DNA of 64,000 nucleotides from Paenibacillus xylanexedens. GTDB taxonomy: Bacteria; Bacillota; Bacilli; Paenibacillales; Paenibacillaceae. A model generated the notes under the pieces. It searched no databases. It was not told where the DNA came from and worked only from the letters and a program-made list of their open reading frames with translations. Positions 56,062-64,000 of this stretch are shown here, piece by piece; position 1 is the first letter of the stretch; each line of letters opens with the position of its first letter. A program made the position numbers and the translations under genes. The stretch covers positions 41,706-105,705 of the forward strand of contig NZ_JAGIKV010000025.1 in assembly GCF_017874615.1 (NCBI RefSeq), in the 5' to 3' direction.

Positions 56062-56877
56062 ATGTTTTTAAAATGGTTCAATCGCCTGATCTTATTGGTG
56101 TACGCGCTGCTGATTCTGGTGCCGCTTTACTTTGTATTTGTATCCTCGTTCAAAACAAGCAGCAACTTCTTCACCAGTCCATTCAGCTGGCCGGACCCGT
56201 TTACATGGGATAACATCACTGGCATGTTCCGCAATCAGCCGATGTGGCAATATTTCGGGAACAGTCTGGTCGTGACGCTTGGTACGGTTGCAATTGAGTT
56301 GTTGCTGAGCAGCATGATTGCTTACGCCATTGTCCGCTGGGGCGGCAGTGTAGGCAAAATTGTATTTGCTCTGTTCGTAGCAGGGTTGATCGTTCCATCC
56401 CAGGTGAGTATGCTGCCGATCTATTCCCTTACGCGTACCCTCGGCTGGTCGGACAGTCTCACGGGCCTGATTGTCGTATCCGCGGCTATGCTGATGCCTG
56501 TCTCAGTATTTATGCTGACAGGTTTCATGCGCATGCTCAATTCGGAGATTCTGGAAGCGGGCAGTATGGATGGGGCCAGCGAATGGAGACTCTATACGCG
56601 GATTGCACTGCCACTGGCTGCACCTTCGCTGGCGGCAACGGCTACGTTCCTGCTCGTCATGGTCTGGAATGACTTGCTTATTCCGATGCTGATGCTCAGC
56701 AGTAAGTCCAAGCTCACTTTACCGCTCGCACTTATGCAGTTCCGCGGGGAATACGTGACGAACTATCCGATGATGCTTACGGGTGTGCTGGTAACGGCTA
56801 TTCCGATGATTGCGTTGTTCCTTCTACTCCAGCGTTACTTTGTAGCAGGTCTGACAGCGGGTTCACTCAAGGGGTGA
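56062..56877 (+). CDS. Sugar ABC transporter permease (MalG/UgpE type)
   Basis: 271 residues, six membrane helices, EAA loop LEAGSMDGASEWRLYTRIAL. Start after GAAGGGAG. The operon encodes no ATPase, so it probably uses a shared one encoded elsewhere, as for the first transporter. Confidence 0.92.
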   Translation: MFLKWFNRLILLVYALLILVPLYFVFVSSFKTSSNFFTSPFSWPDPFTWDNITGMFRNQPMWQYFGNSLVVTLGTVAIELLLSSMIAYAIVRWGGSVGKIVFALFVAGLIVPSQVSMLPIYSLTRTLGWSDSLTGLIVVSAAMLMPVSVFMLTGFMRMLNSEILEAGSMDGASEWRLYTRIALPLAAPSLAATATFLLVMVWNDLLIPMLMLSSKSKLTLPLALMQFRGEYVTNYPMMLTGVLVTAIPMIALFLLLQRYFVAGLTAGSLKG

Positions 56878-56987
56878 GGTATCGCAGAAATCGGAAGGAA
56901 AAGCTTATTTTGCATTGATTTCTGAAGCATTCTGCATAATAATGATTTAGTGTCAGAATGACTACATAGAGATCAAGGGAGCTATAA

Positions 56988-58208
56988 GTGATGAGCAAAC
57001 TGGAAGTATTGCGGAATCCCAAGCAGCGCAAGCTGCTGTTCAGTGCCGGCATGAGCTGGCTGTTTGATGCGATGGAAGTTGGTATGATCTCCTTTATCGT
57101 GGCTGCACTCGCCAAGGAATGGAGTCTCAGTCCCGGACAAGTCGGTGTGCTTACGAGTATTAACTCCATCGGTATGGCATTAGGTGCTTTGCTTGCAGGT
57201 GCACTTGCGGACCGTTTTGGACGGAAGGCCATTCTGATGTGGACCTTGTTAATCTTTACGATTGCAAGCGGTCTGTCTGCACTGGCGACCGGATTCGCCG
57301 TATTGTGTGCACTGCGCCTGGTTGCGGGTATCGGACTTGGCGGAGAGTTGCCCGTTGCATCCACACTGGTATCGGAGTCGATGCCTACAGCGGAACGGGG
57401 ACGTGCCGTTGTATTATTGGAAAGTTTCTGGGCAGGGGGCTGGATTGTATCAGCACTCATTGCGAACTTTGTCATCCCGGAGTACGGATGGAGAATTGCC
57501 TTTGCCATTGGTGCGCTTCCGGCGTTCTACGCACTGTATCTGCGTCGTGCGATTCAGGACCCGCCGCGGTACAAGAATCATACCAAGCTTCATAAAATCA
57601 CGTTCCGCGAGAAAGTGGCTACCGTCTGGTCAGCACCACATCGCCGTACAACGTTGATGCTCTGGATTTTGTGGTTTACCGTCATTTTCTCTTATTATGG
57701 TATGTTCCTGTGGTTGCCTTCGGTTGTGATGGCAAAAGGCTTCACAATGGTTAAAAGTTTCCAATACGTGCTGATCATGACGATCGCACAGTTGCCAGGT
57801 TACTTCACCGCCGCGTACTTCATTGAACGTTACGGGCGCAAGTTCGTACTTGTTGTGTATCTTACCTTGACTGCATTCAGTGCGATTGCGTTTGGACTGG
57901 CAACAACGGAAGCGACAATCCTGACCGCAGGAATCTGTCTTTCCTTCTTCAATCTGGGAGCCTGGGGTGGTCTGTATGCCTACAGCCCGGAATTGTATCC
58001 GACTTCCGTTCGTTCGACAGGTGTTGGACTTGCCACATCGGTTGGCCGAATCGGTGGCGTACTTGCTCCATTAATGGTCGGTATGCTGGTTCAGCGCGAA
58101 GTGGCAATCAGCCTGATTTTCACGATTTTCTTCGTGACAATCCTCATTGGCGCAGCAGCTGTACTGTTCTGGGGCCGGGAAACGAAGGGTCAGGAACTGG
58201 CCGAGTAA
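56988..58208 (+). CDS. MFS transporter, NiaP/sugar-symporter-like
   Basis: 406 residues, twelve predicted membrane helices. MFS loop 2-3 motif ADRFGRKAI, RLVAGIGLGGELPVA in helix 4, and YSPELYPTSVRSTG before helix 10 place it with the synaptic-vesicle/aromatic-acid/NiaP group. Niacin uptake is one possibility; no NAD gene is near. It begins 110 bases after the permease and may have its own promoter. Confidence 0.85.
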   Translation: MMSKLEVLRNPKQRKLLFSAGMSWLFDAMEVGMISFIVAALAKEWSLSPGQVGVLTSINSIGMALGALLAGALADRFGRKAILMWTLLIFTIASGLSALATGFAVLCALRLVAGIGLGGELPVASTLVSESMPTAERGRAVVLLESFWAGGWIVSALIANFVIPEYGWRIAFAIGALPAFYALYLRRAIQDPPRYKNHTKLHKITFREKVATVWSAPHRRTTLMLWILWFTVIFSYYGMFLWLPSVVMAKGFTMVKSFQYVLIMTIAQLPGYFTAAYFIERYGRKFVLVVYLTLTAFSAIAFGLATTEATILTAGICLSFFNLGAWGGLYAYSPELYPTSVRSTGVGLATSVGRIGGVLAPLMVGMLVQREVAISLIFTIFFVTILIGAAAVLFWGRETKGQELAE

Positions 58209-58296
58209 TTGTCAATAAATACAACGCAACTTTTGTACGGGTCTGCCTGCCTACGGAAATAACGGGTTGGACAAGCGGTATATGGTTGATAGAAGA

Positions 58297-58339
58297 AGGG
58301 GTATGACCATGGTGTGACCATGGGCTCATGCCTCTTTTT
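58297..58339 (+). terminator. Terminator after the NiaP-like transporter
   Basis: GGGGTATGACCATGG pairs imperfectly with CCATGGGCTCATGCCTC, with a 4-5 base loop and TTTTT after it. Confidence 0.8.
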
Positions 58340-58380
58340 GTTATGTTCAGCGTCGTTTTTTCACTGCGTCATCGGTCCGA

Positions 58381-58409
58381 TAGACTTCATTTTTTCTATA
58401 TCCTATAAT
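58381..58409 (+). promoter_or_regulatory. Sigma-A-type promoter of the wall hydrolase gene
   Basis: TAGACT, a 17-base spacer and a perfect TATAAT (58404-58409). It predicts a transcript start near 58416, only a few tens of bases before the candidate start codons. Confidence 0.7.
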
Positions 58410-58450
58410 GACACTCGGGATGTCCAACCGTGAGGATTCAGGAGGAAGAT

Positions 58451-59380
58451 GTGGGATCTGGATTCAGAAAAGTGGAGGTTAATGGAATGATGAAGAATAA
58501 TATTGGAATGGATCAACCGAATGAAATCAATGAAAAGAATATGATAAGTGAATTAGATAGCGTGAGTGAGATGAAAGAGATGAAGGTGGGAGTGGGAAGC
58601 AATATGAACAGTAATGAACGGACTACAGTTGATAGCACGAATGAGGGGCTGGATCAATTAACGTTTGCTGACAACATGGAACCTATCACTGTCAGTCGGA
58701 AAGTCACTCATGGGAAGGGGAACATGGCTGGCAAAAGAGCAGGGCGGGTCAGCATGCTTCTCGGTGCCTGCGCATTGACGCTGGGATTGACCGTGGCAGC
58801 TCCTTCTGCGGGAGCACAGAAGCTGGAACAGGGCGTTCGTAGCGAACATGTGCTGCAATTGCAGGAGCAATTAAGCGATCTGGGCTACTTCGATGCTGGA
58901 ATGACTGGATATTACGGTACCATCACCAAAGGTGCTGTACGCAAGTTCCAACAGGCGCAGGGACTAAGTGCAGATGGAGTTGCAGGTCCGGCGACACTGA
59001 ACAGGCTGAATAAAAAGGCTAAAGCCGAAGGCGAGACGTTACGCCAGTTGGCGAAGCTGATCCATGGTGAAGCGCGCGGAGAATCTTTTGAAGGGCAAGT
59101 CGCTGTAGGAGCGGTTGTGTTGAATCGGGTACATTCGAGTGAATTCCCGTCGTCTATTTCGAAGGTTATTTTCCAGAAAGGGCAATTCACGGCTATAGAT
59201 GATGGGCAGTTTAATACCAAGCCAACCCAGACTTCTTACAGGGCTGCTCGCAAGGCATTGAATGGCGCTGATCCGACGAACGGAGCGCTCTATTATTACA
59301 ATCCGAAGATTGCCACGTCGGTGTGGAGTAAGAGCAGGCCGACGCTGCTGACCATCGGGCAGCATGATTTTACGAGATAG
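58451..59380 (+). CDS. Cell wall hydrolase of the SleB/CwlJ family with PG-binding domain
   Basis: About 309 residues. An internal hydrophobic segment with an Ala-x-Ala-like end (SMLLGACALTLGLTVAAPSA) is followed by a peptidoglycan-binding domain (VLQLQEQLSDLGYF, GAVRKFQQAQGL) and a Hydrolase_2 catalytic domain (LIHGEARGESFEGQVAVGAV with catalytic Glu). Starts: GTG 58430, GTG 58451 (after AGGAGG, preferred), ATG 58487 (after GGAGG) or ATG 58724. The early starts leave 90 or so Met/Asn/Glu-rich residues before the signal segment, which is unusual. SleB degrades spore cortex, but the vegetative-type promoter suggests a growth-phase role. Confidence 0.82.
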   Translation: MGSGFRKVEVNGMMKNNIGMDQPNEINEKNMISELDSVSEMKEMKVGVGSNMNSNERTTVDSTNEGLDQLTFADNMEPITVSRKVTHGKGNMAGKRAGRVSMLLGACALTLGLTVAAPSAGAQKLEQGVRSEHVLQLQEQLSDLGYFDAGMTGYYGTITKGAVRKFQQAQGLSADGVAGPATLNRLNKKAKAEGETLRQLAKLIHGEARGESFEGQVAVGAVVLNRVHSSEFPSSISKVIFQKGQFTAIDDGQFNTKPTQTSYRAARKALNGADPTNGALYYYNPKIATSVWSKSRPTLLTIGQHDFTR

Positions 59381-59431
59381 GATAAGTTGGTGGAGAATTA
59401 AATTCGTAGACAGTAATTGGATACCATAGTA

Positions 59432-59478
59432 TAACCCCGGTGGGTACTGCGAGGTGCAGGCTTCATCGGGGTTAATTT
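59432..59478 (+). terminator. Terminator after the wall hydrolase gene
   Basis: TAACCCCGGTG / CATCGGGGTTA, 11-bp stem with one G-T pair and a 21-base loop, followed by ATTT. Confidence 0.75.
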
Positions 59479-59479
59479 A

Positions 59480-59983
59480 AATTTGTATAACTTATAAGAC
59501 TATAACTATAGTTTTACCCTGAATCGAAAGTTAATGATGGTGCTAATAAGTCTAGACCTGTTGTTGTAGCCAAATCCCATGCTTGATTCGAAGGATTCAG
59601 CAATCATACCTTATACCTACCTCTTTTGAGAGTTTAGTGGTAAAATATTCTTACTATTTCCAAATATGATTGTTTTCTTTGAACCTATTAGACTAGATGA
59701 AATGGCTCTTGTATTGAATAGTAACGTACATAATTAGGAATAAAAGTGATTATTTGAATGGAGAAATTGTTATTAAATTATTAATTCTATTAGCAGGAGT
59801 ATCTATTGTAGGTTCCAAGTATGTAACGTGTCCGAGGTGGTAGTCTACAGCAAAGACCATAAAGTAATATACAGTCTAGAATTAGTCCGACGCACTGGAG
59901 GGAACTACATTCAAATTAGAATTTCTAGTAATATTCATGTTTCACCCAGGAAAGCAGGAGCGAATTGAAAGTGAGGGAAGATT
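59480..59983 (+). other. AT-rich gap with a possible gene remnant
   Basis: No convincing gene. The stretch 59828-59968 (GTG start, TGA end) encodes a coding-like 46-residue peptide (SEVVVYSKDHKVIYSLELV and onward), but has a poor ribosome site and an upstream frame of different phase that looks like a hydrophobic N-terminus. It may be a broken small gene next to the toxin-immunity pair. Confidence 0.3.
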
Positions 59984-60331
59984 ATGTACCGAATGGTGAT
60001 GATCATCTTGGCTGCTATGTTGGTACTAATATTAGGGGGCTGTGCAGGTGTGAATGAGAAAAAAATAAAGGATCAAGAAATTATAAATCGGTCAGAAGCA
60101 ATGGCAATTGAATATCTGAAGAATACCTATAAATTAGATGTAACGATAACACAAAAAAAAATTCTACCTAAAATGGCGATGAGTCGTGTCACTATCTATG
60201 GATATGTAACAGGACATGAAGATCAAACTTTTAGTGTTTATATAAACTATGAAACAAATAAACAAGAATCTTTCGGATATAGTAAACAACTAAAGAAGGC
60301 TCTTAATGAAAAAGGATATAATATTCAATAA
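59984..60331 (+). CDS. DUF1433-like lipoprotein, candidate immunity protein
   Basis: 115 residues. Hydrophobic signal with lipobox LGGC gives a lipid-anchored extracytoplasmic protein of about 95 residues. The pattern EYLKNTYKLDVTIT...VTIYGYVTG...FSVYIN resembles DUF1433 lipoproteins, the family of TilA, the staphylococcal immunity protein against the secreted lipase TslA. Start after GAGGGAAG. It is directly followed, at 11 bases, by a lipase gene. Family call is by pattern, not by search. Confidence 0.6.
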   Translation: MYRMVMIILAAMLVLILGGCAGVNEKKIKDQEIINRSEAMAIEYLKNTYKLDVTITQKKILPKMAMSRVTIYGYVTGHEDQTFSVYINYETNKQESFGYSKQLKKALNEKGYNIQ

Positions 60332-60342
60332 TATAGGATGTG

Positions 60343-61647
60343 ATGAACATAGAACGCTTATCTAGTGAAATGATTACAGATCAAAATTACAAGGTAATGT
60401 CGCAATATTCATATGATGAAGTAGAAGTCGGACAAGAATTCACAGATATTCCTGGCTGGGAAGTGCTAGATCAGAAACATAATGTATCTGGTATGGATGC
60501 TGTTACATTCTACAATCCCGAGACGAAGCAAGCAGTAATTGCATTTCGAGGAACAGAAGGGGACGCAATTCCGGCAAGATCTGTTCCAGATTTTAGAACG
60601 GATGCTTTACATATTGGTTTCCCCGAAATCGGTGCAACCATAGAACGTGCAATAGATTGGAAACCGAAGTTCTGGAAAGATTTCTCACGTGGGGTTGAAG
60701 ATGGGTCAGGCATTACAAAATTAAATGATTGGGTTGGCGATGTCAAAAAGACGGTAGATAAAAATGTGGGGAGCTTTAATCAACTCTATGAGGCAGAAAG
60801 CTATGTCAAGAGCATGACAGACCAACATAAAGACTTACAGTTTTCCCTAACGGGTCATTCTTTGGGAGGTGCTAATGCTCAATATGCAGCGGTATACACT
60901 GGATTAAATGCCGTTACTTTTAGCGCTCCTACAGTCGTAGCATCGCTTACTCCCGAGATGAGAAGGAAAGCAGAGGAGGGGGTATTTGATGGACAAGTGA
61001 CTAACTTTATACATCCTGGAGATGGCATTGCAAGTGGTTTTTTTGGAGGTTATGAGCGGCATGTGGGGGCCACGTTTCTTATTGATTCTAACTATGCAGA
61101 TGGAAATGAAAACTATGGCATTAACGTTTGGGCCAAGGTAGTGGATACGTTTTTTGAGGATGGTCCTAAATATCACGATATGAAGCACTATAGCTTCGAT
61201 CAAGATGGATATATTGATAATTCTCTTTATGATGAAGTTACTGGAGAACGAGTAAATTTCTCTCCGCGAAAGCCTTCGGAGCATAATATACTTGATCACG
61301 CGCGCGAAGCATGGGACACATTGACCAAAGGATTCAAATCGGTGGCCAACGTGGTTGGTGGATACTCCGCAGGGACCATAGAGCTAACTCCTGAGGAATT
61401 GCAAGAGACTGCGGACAAATGGAGACGACAAGCTCAGGATATGAGTCGTACCTTTGAACGGATTCAACGGAACTTTTTCGAGTATACCGAGAGCAGCCAT
61501 AGTCAGCGACTTGTACCCATCGTGTGGGATCTTCAAATGAGTATTAAGCAGCTGGATGAATGGCACCTGGAGCATACGTCGGAACTGGTGGACTACATTA
61601 ATCAGAAGGCAGAAGATTTTATACAAGCAGATTCCGGAGCACAGTGA
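60343..61647 (+). CDS. Lipase with C-terminal WXG/LXG-like domain, candidate type VII secreted toxin (TslA-like)
   Basis: 434 residues, no signal peptide. The alpha/beta-hydrolase part (about 1-300) has AVIAFRGTEG, the nucleophile elbow GHSLGGANAQ (Ser173), Asp227 in IHPGDGI and His282 in MKHYSFD as a likely triad. The last 90 residues start with a WXG100-like IELTPEELQETADKWRRQAQ and form a helical hairpin. This lipase-then-targeting order is the reversed arrangement described for S. aureus TslA. Start ATG 60343 (GTG 60340 also possible). The AT-rich sequence differs from the housekeeping part. Confidence 0.7.
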   Translation: MNIERLSSEMITDQNYKVMSQYSYDEVEVGQEFTDIPGWEVLDQKHNVSGMDAVTFYNPETKQAVIAFRGTEGDAIPARSVPDFRTDALHIGFPEIGATIERAIDWKPKFWKDFSRGVEDGSGITKLNDWVGDVKKTVDKNVGSFNQLYEAESYVKSMTDQHKDLQFSLTGHSLGGANAQYAAVYTGLNAVTFSAPTVVASLTPEMRRKAEEGVFDGQVTNFIHPGDGIASGFFGGYERHVGATFLIDSNYADGNENYGINVWAKVVDTFFEDGPKYHDMKHYSFDQDGYIDNSLYDEVTGERVNFSPRKPSEHNILDHAREAWDTLTKGFKSVANVVGGYSAGTIELTPEELQETADKWRRQAQDMSRTFERIQRNFFEYTESSHSQRLVPIVWDLQMSIKQLDEWHLEHTSELVDYINQKAEDFIQADSGAQ

Positions 61648-61756
61648 AAATTTACATAGTAGCAAACCGTGTAAAGAAACAAAGGCTTCACAAAGAAAAT
61701 GCAGAAACTAGAAAGACCAAACCAAACTAAATCTAACTAATCGGAGAGTGGAAAAG

Positions 61757-62965
61757 TTGAAAAAAATAATGTTACCCATAATGAGTGCTGTAGTAGTCAT
61801 ATCGACATTGATTTCTTCCCAGGCTTCTGCCGCAACAACAACCTTCAAAGATGTACAAGCTAATCACTGGGCAAAGTCTGCTATTGAATCTGCGGTTTCC
61901 AAGGGATACTTCAAAGGATACGGTAATGGATTGTTCAAGCCCAATGCTTCGGTAACAAGAGCAGAATTTGCATCCCTAATTTCACGAGTAGCCAAAGACA
62001 TGACACATCCGGAAGATGCCCAGACTGATTCATTCAAGGATCTGAAGGGACACTGGAGTAAAGCTGAGGTGGATCGGGCGGTTACTTTGGGGTTCATTAA
62101 TACCAAAGACTATCCAAACGGATTTAAACCAAGTACTCCGATTACTCGCGAGGAAATGGCTAAATGGTTGAGTTCCGGATTGGTTGCTTCCAGTGATGAG
62201 TATAAAACAGCATTTGCTGAAACGAAAGGAACGTTACTTCCAGTCAAAGAGTCGTTTAAACCAGGAATCGCGCAAGACAAAATTCCTTACCTCGCGCTTG
62301 CAATGGGAACCAACCTGATGAACGGCTTTCCAGACGGATCGTTTGGAATGGATAAGACGACCACTCGTGCTGAATCTTCTGCTATTTTACTAAGACTCGA
62401 AAATGTGCTGAAAAAAGAAGCAACAAGCTTTGATGATTTGAATGAATTACGTATGGTAGGTACGGAAAAATCCAACATTGAGTTAGTTTCTAATTTAACA
62501 ACGGGAAACACGTCCATTGCGGATATCTCAGGTAAGAGAAAAACGTTCAGGAACGGATCTGGCAGCCTTGTGTTTCATCGTTTAATTGGGGTGAATATTA
62601 GCGATTGGAACAAGAAAAAAAGTATCTATGCACCTTTATTCGTAGATGACTTAGATAAATCATTTTACAAAAACAGAAATGTATTCCCTGTGTTCTCGGA
62701 GCTAACTATCTATCCAAAAGCTAAAGATTTTAGCATCTCACATTATTCGAATGGTGTGATCGACATGACTGGTGGTTCGCGTATTGATAATGGTTTAGAC
62801 GCTAAATTTGGTTATCAAATTCTACCGAATTTAGAAAGTGCTAAATTTTTCGCGAAATATAAAAATGGTATTAAGTTGTGGGTGGTCAACTACATCAGTC
62901 TTGATAATCCGAATAATCAATTCAATATGGATGATGGATCGTTTGCAGTCATTAAAAAGAAATGA
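61757..62965 (+). CDS. S-layer-homology (SLH) domain surface protein
   Basis: 402 residues. Signal peptide (MKKIMLPIMSAVVVISTLIS, cleavage after ASA) and three SLH repeats at about 30-75, 90-140 and 170-215, with FKDVQANHWAKSAIE and FKPNASVTRAEFA typical. SLH domains bind pyruvylated wall polymers. The C-terminal 180 residues are unrecognised. TTG start at 61757 eight bases after GGAGAG; GTG 61748 overlaps that site. Its stop overlaps the next gene's start. Confidence 0.9.
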   Translation: MKKIMLPIMSAVVVISTLISSQASAATTTFKDVQANHWAKSAIESAVSKGYFKGYGNGLFKPNASVTRAEFASLISRVAKDMTHPEDAQTDSFKDLKGHWSKAEVDRAVTLGFINTKDYPNGFKPSTPITREEMAKWLSSGLVASSDEYKTAFAETKGTLLPVKESFKPGIAQDKIPYLALAMGTNLMNGFPDGSFGMDKTTTRAESSAILLRLENVLKKEATSFDDLNELRMVGTEKSNIELVSNLTTGNTSIADISGKRKTFRNGSGSLVFHRLIGVNISDWNKKKSIYAPLFVDDLDKSFYKNRNVFPVFSELTIYPKAKDFSISHYSNGVIDMTGGSRIDNGLDAKFGYQILPNLESAKFFAKYKNGIKLWVVNYISLDNPNNQFNMDDGSFAVIKKK

Positions 62966-64000
62966 GTGAAAAACGTATGAGAAAGATTCCGGCTATTATT
63001 TCATTTCTACTAGCCTTAGTAATAATGCTTAGTATATTCCCGATGCTGGCTGATGCTAATTTCAGTAATGGCTATCCAGATAAAGACATCGAAGTTACGC
63101 CATCGGGACTAGCAAAAGGAAAACAGACGATTAAAGTTAAAGTTACAGGAACAGCAACGCCACGTCCGAAAACAGTCTGGACTCAGGGAGATTATGACAT
63201 ATGGCAAGCCACACGTAATGAGGGTGATAGAGTTGAAACCCAAACATTTAGCAGTGGCGATAATGCCTTGCCGATGGAAAAAGCCGTGAAGGATAAAATA
63301 AATACTACCAACTATGTTCCAGCTTCTTTGCAAGATGAGGCGGGAAATAGATTTCAGAAAGTATTCGTTAAATCAGTTGGAATTGATGACATCAGTTATG
63401 TGGATGTTGCAACCTACACGCCAGTTGGTGCTAAACCTGATTTCGAGAAAGGAAAATTGTTCGCCATCATTGAAACGAAAACTGGATATCCAAACAAAGT
63501 TACTGAAAAACGACAATATGGCATACGTCAAGACGGAGATAAGAAGTTCCAAGCAGATTATGAAACGCCTTTAAAAATTGACTATTCCGGTTACGTAAAC
63601 GAAACAAAAGAGATCCGAGTACGAGAAGACATGCAGCTGCAAGTTGACGATGTAAAATCATTGGTTGCAGAGATCCGAACTAAGGCATACAACCAAGAAG
63701 AATTCGGTAACTGGGTGAATGTCTCCAAACGTGCTGAACAAATCGAATGGAGTTCTAACCAAAAAGAAGTAGTTTACGTAGAAAAATTAACAGGGCAAAT
63801 TGTTGCTAAAACGTCGGAACGGCAATCATCACGGCAAAATGGAAAAATTCCAAAGATGGACCGTATCACATTTATGAAAATGTAACGATTACAGTTGGCG
63901 ACACGCCACCACCCGAAATTCCGGAAACGCCAGATGCGGCATGTGCAGAGTCACCTGTCGGAGAAATGACAGGGGAGAGAATGGACCCTAATGCAAGCGC
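62962..64000 (+). pseudogene. Ig-like (BIG2-type) surface protein, frameshifted and cut by the window end
   Basis: The frame from 62962 has a signal peptide (IPAIISFLLALVIMLSIFPM) and about 250 further residues, including a BIG2-like domain (VREDMQLQVDD, IEWSSNQKEVVYV, TGQIVAK). It then stops at 63885. Around 63808-63812 (AAAAC) a shift by one base restores a frame reading VGTAIITAKWKNSKDGPYHI and on to TVGDTPPPEIPETP, continuing to the window edge, as expected for the rest of the Ig-like strand and a linker. So either a one-base deletion in the A run or a sequencing error. Overlaps the SLH gene by four bases, implying co-expression. Confidence 0.75.

Noticed and set aside
1..64000. CRISPR arrays, tRNA or rRNA genes, prophage and full insertion sequences
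   Set aside because: No regularly spaced repeats, tRNA-like cloverleafs, rRNA segments, transposase or phage structural genes were recognised.

Overview
The window looks like chromosomal DNA of an endospore-forming Bacillota, most probably a Paenibacillus. The first 24 kb follow the conserved order known from Bacillus subtilis (yloC-remA-gmk-rpoZ-coaBC-priA-def-fmt-rsmB-rlmN-prpC-prkC-rsgA-rpe-spoVM-rpmB-yloV-recG). Sporulation genes (spoVM, spoVIF), S-layer-homology proteins, YesMN-type two-component systems beside carbohydrate ABC transporters and purine-rich ribosome-binding sites fit that genus. The species assignment is inference.

Layout. 1-24.5 kb is a housekeeping core: end of dapF, a YitJ-type homocysteine methyltransferase/MTHFR, RNA and nucleotide genes, CoA synthesis, replication restart, translation start (def, fmt), rRNA modification (rsmB, rlmN), the PrpC/PrkC phosphatase-kinase pair, rsgA, rpe, a 26-codon spoVM, rpmB on the minus strand, a fatty-acid kinase pair (fakA, fakB), recG and spoVIF. 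The thiN gene (after rpe) and the asp23-type yloU gene (before yloV) known from Bacillus are not seen.

25-33 kb is an oligosaccharide locus. A YesM-type sensor kinase and YesN-type regulator are divergent from a binding protein, two permeases and a GH78-like intracellular glycosidase. 33.8-37.7 kb carries a LytS/LytTR pair followed by an OFA-family MFS transporter, with a 21-bp-spaced direct repeat in front of the transporter that resembles the E. coli YpdB target. 38-41.4 kb has a GNAT acetyltransferase, glutaminase, and an SOS-type Y-family polymerase/YolD pair behind a LexA box.

42-50.6 kb is the largest apparently uncharacterised system. It contains a membrane-anchored TIM-barrel glycosidase with a CBM9-like tail, a HEAT-repeat membrane protein, a processive GT2 synthase with QxxRW, a protein fusing a degenerate GGDEF domain to a degenerate receiver, a UDP-GlcNAc-type dehydrogenase and a second anchored TIM-barrel protein. 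It reads as a synthase-dependent exopolysaccharide locus.

50.8-58.2 kb has an AraC regulator, an SsuD-like flavin monooxygenase lying between copies of a dispersed repeat, a second sugar ABC transporter and a NiaP-like MFS protein. 58.4-64 kb is an AT-rich accessory end: an SleB/CwlJ-type wall hydrolase, a DUF1433-like lipoprotein next to a lipase with a C-terminal WXG/LXG-like domain (a candidate type VII toxin-immunity pair with reversed domain order), an SLH protein, and an Ig-like surface protein interrupted by a one-base frameshift. A ~150-bp palindromic repeat occurs four times in the intergenic regions, and a second element with 12-bp inverted ends occurs once in full and once as a bare hairpin.
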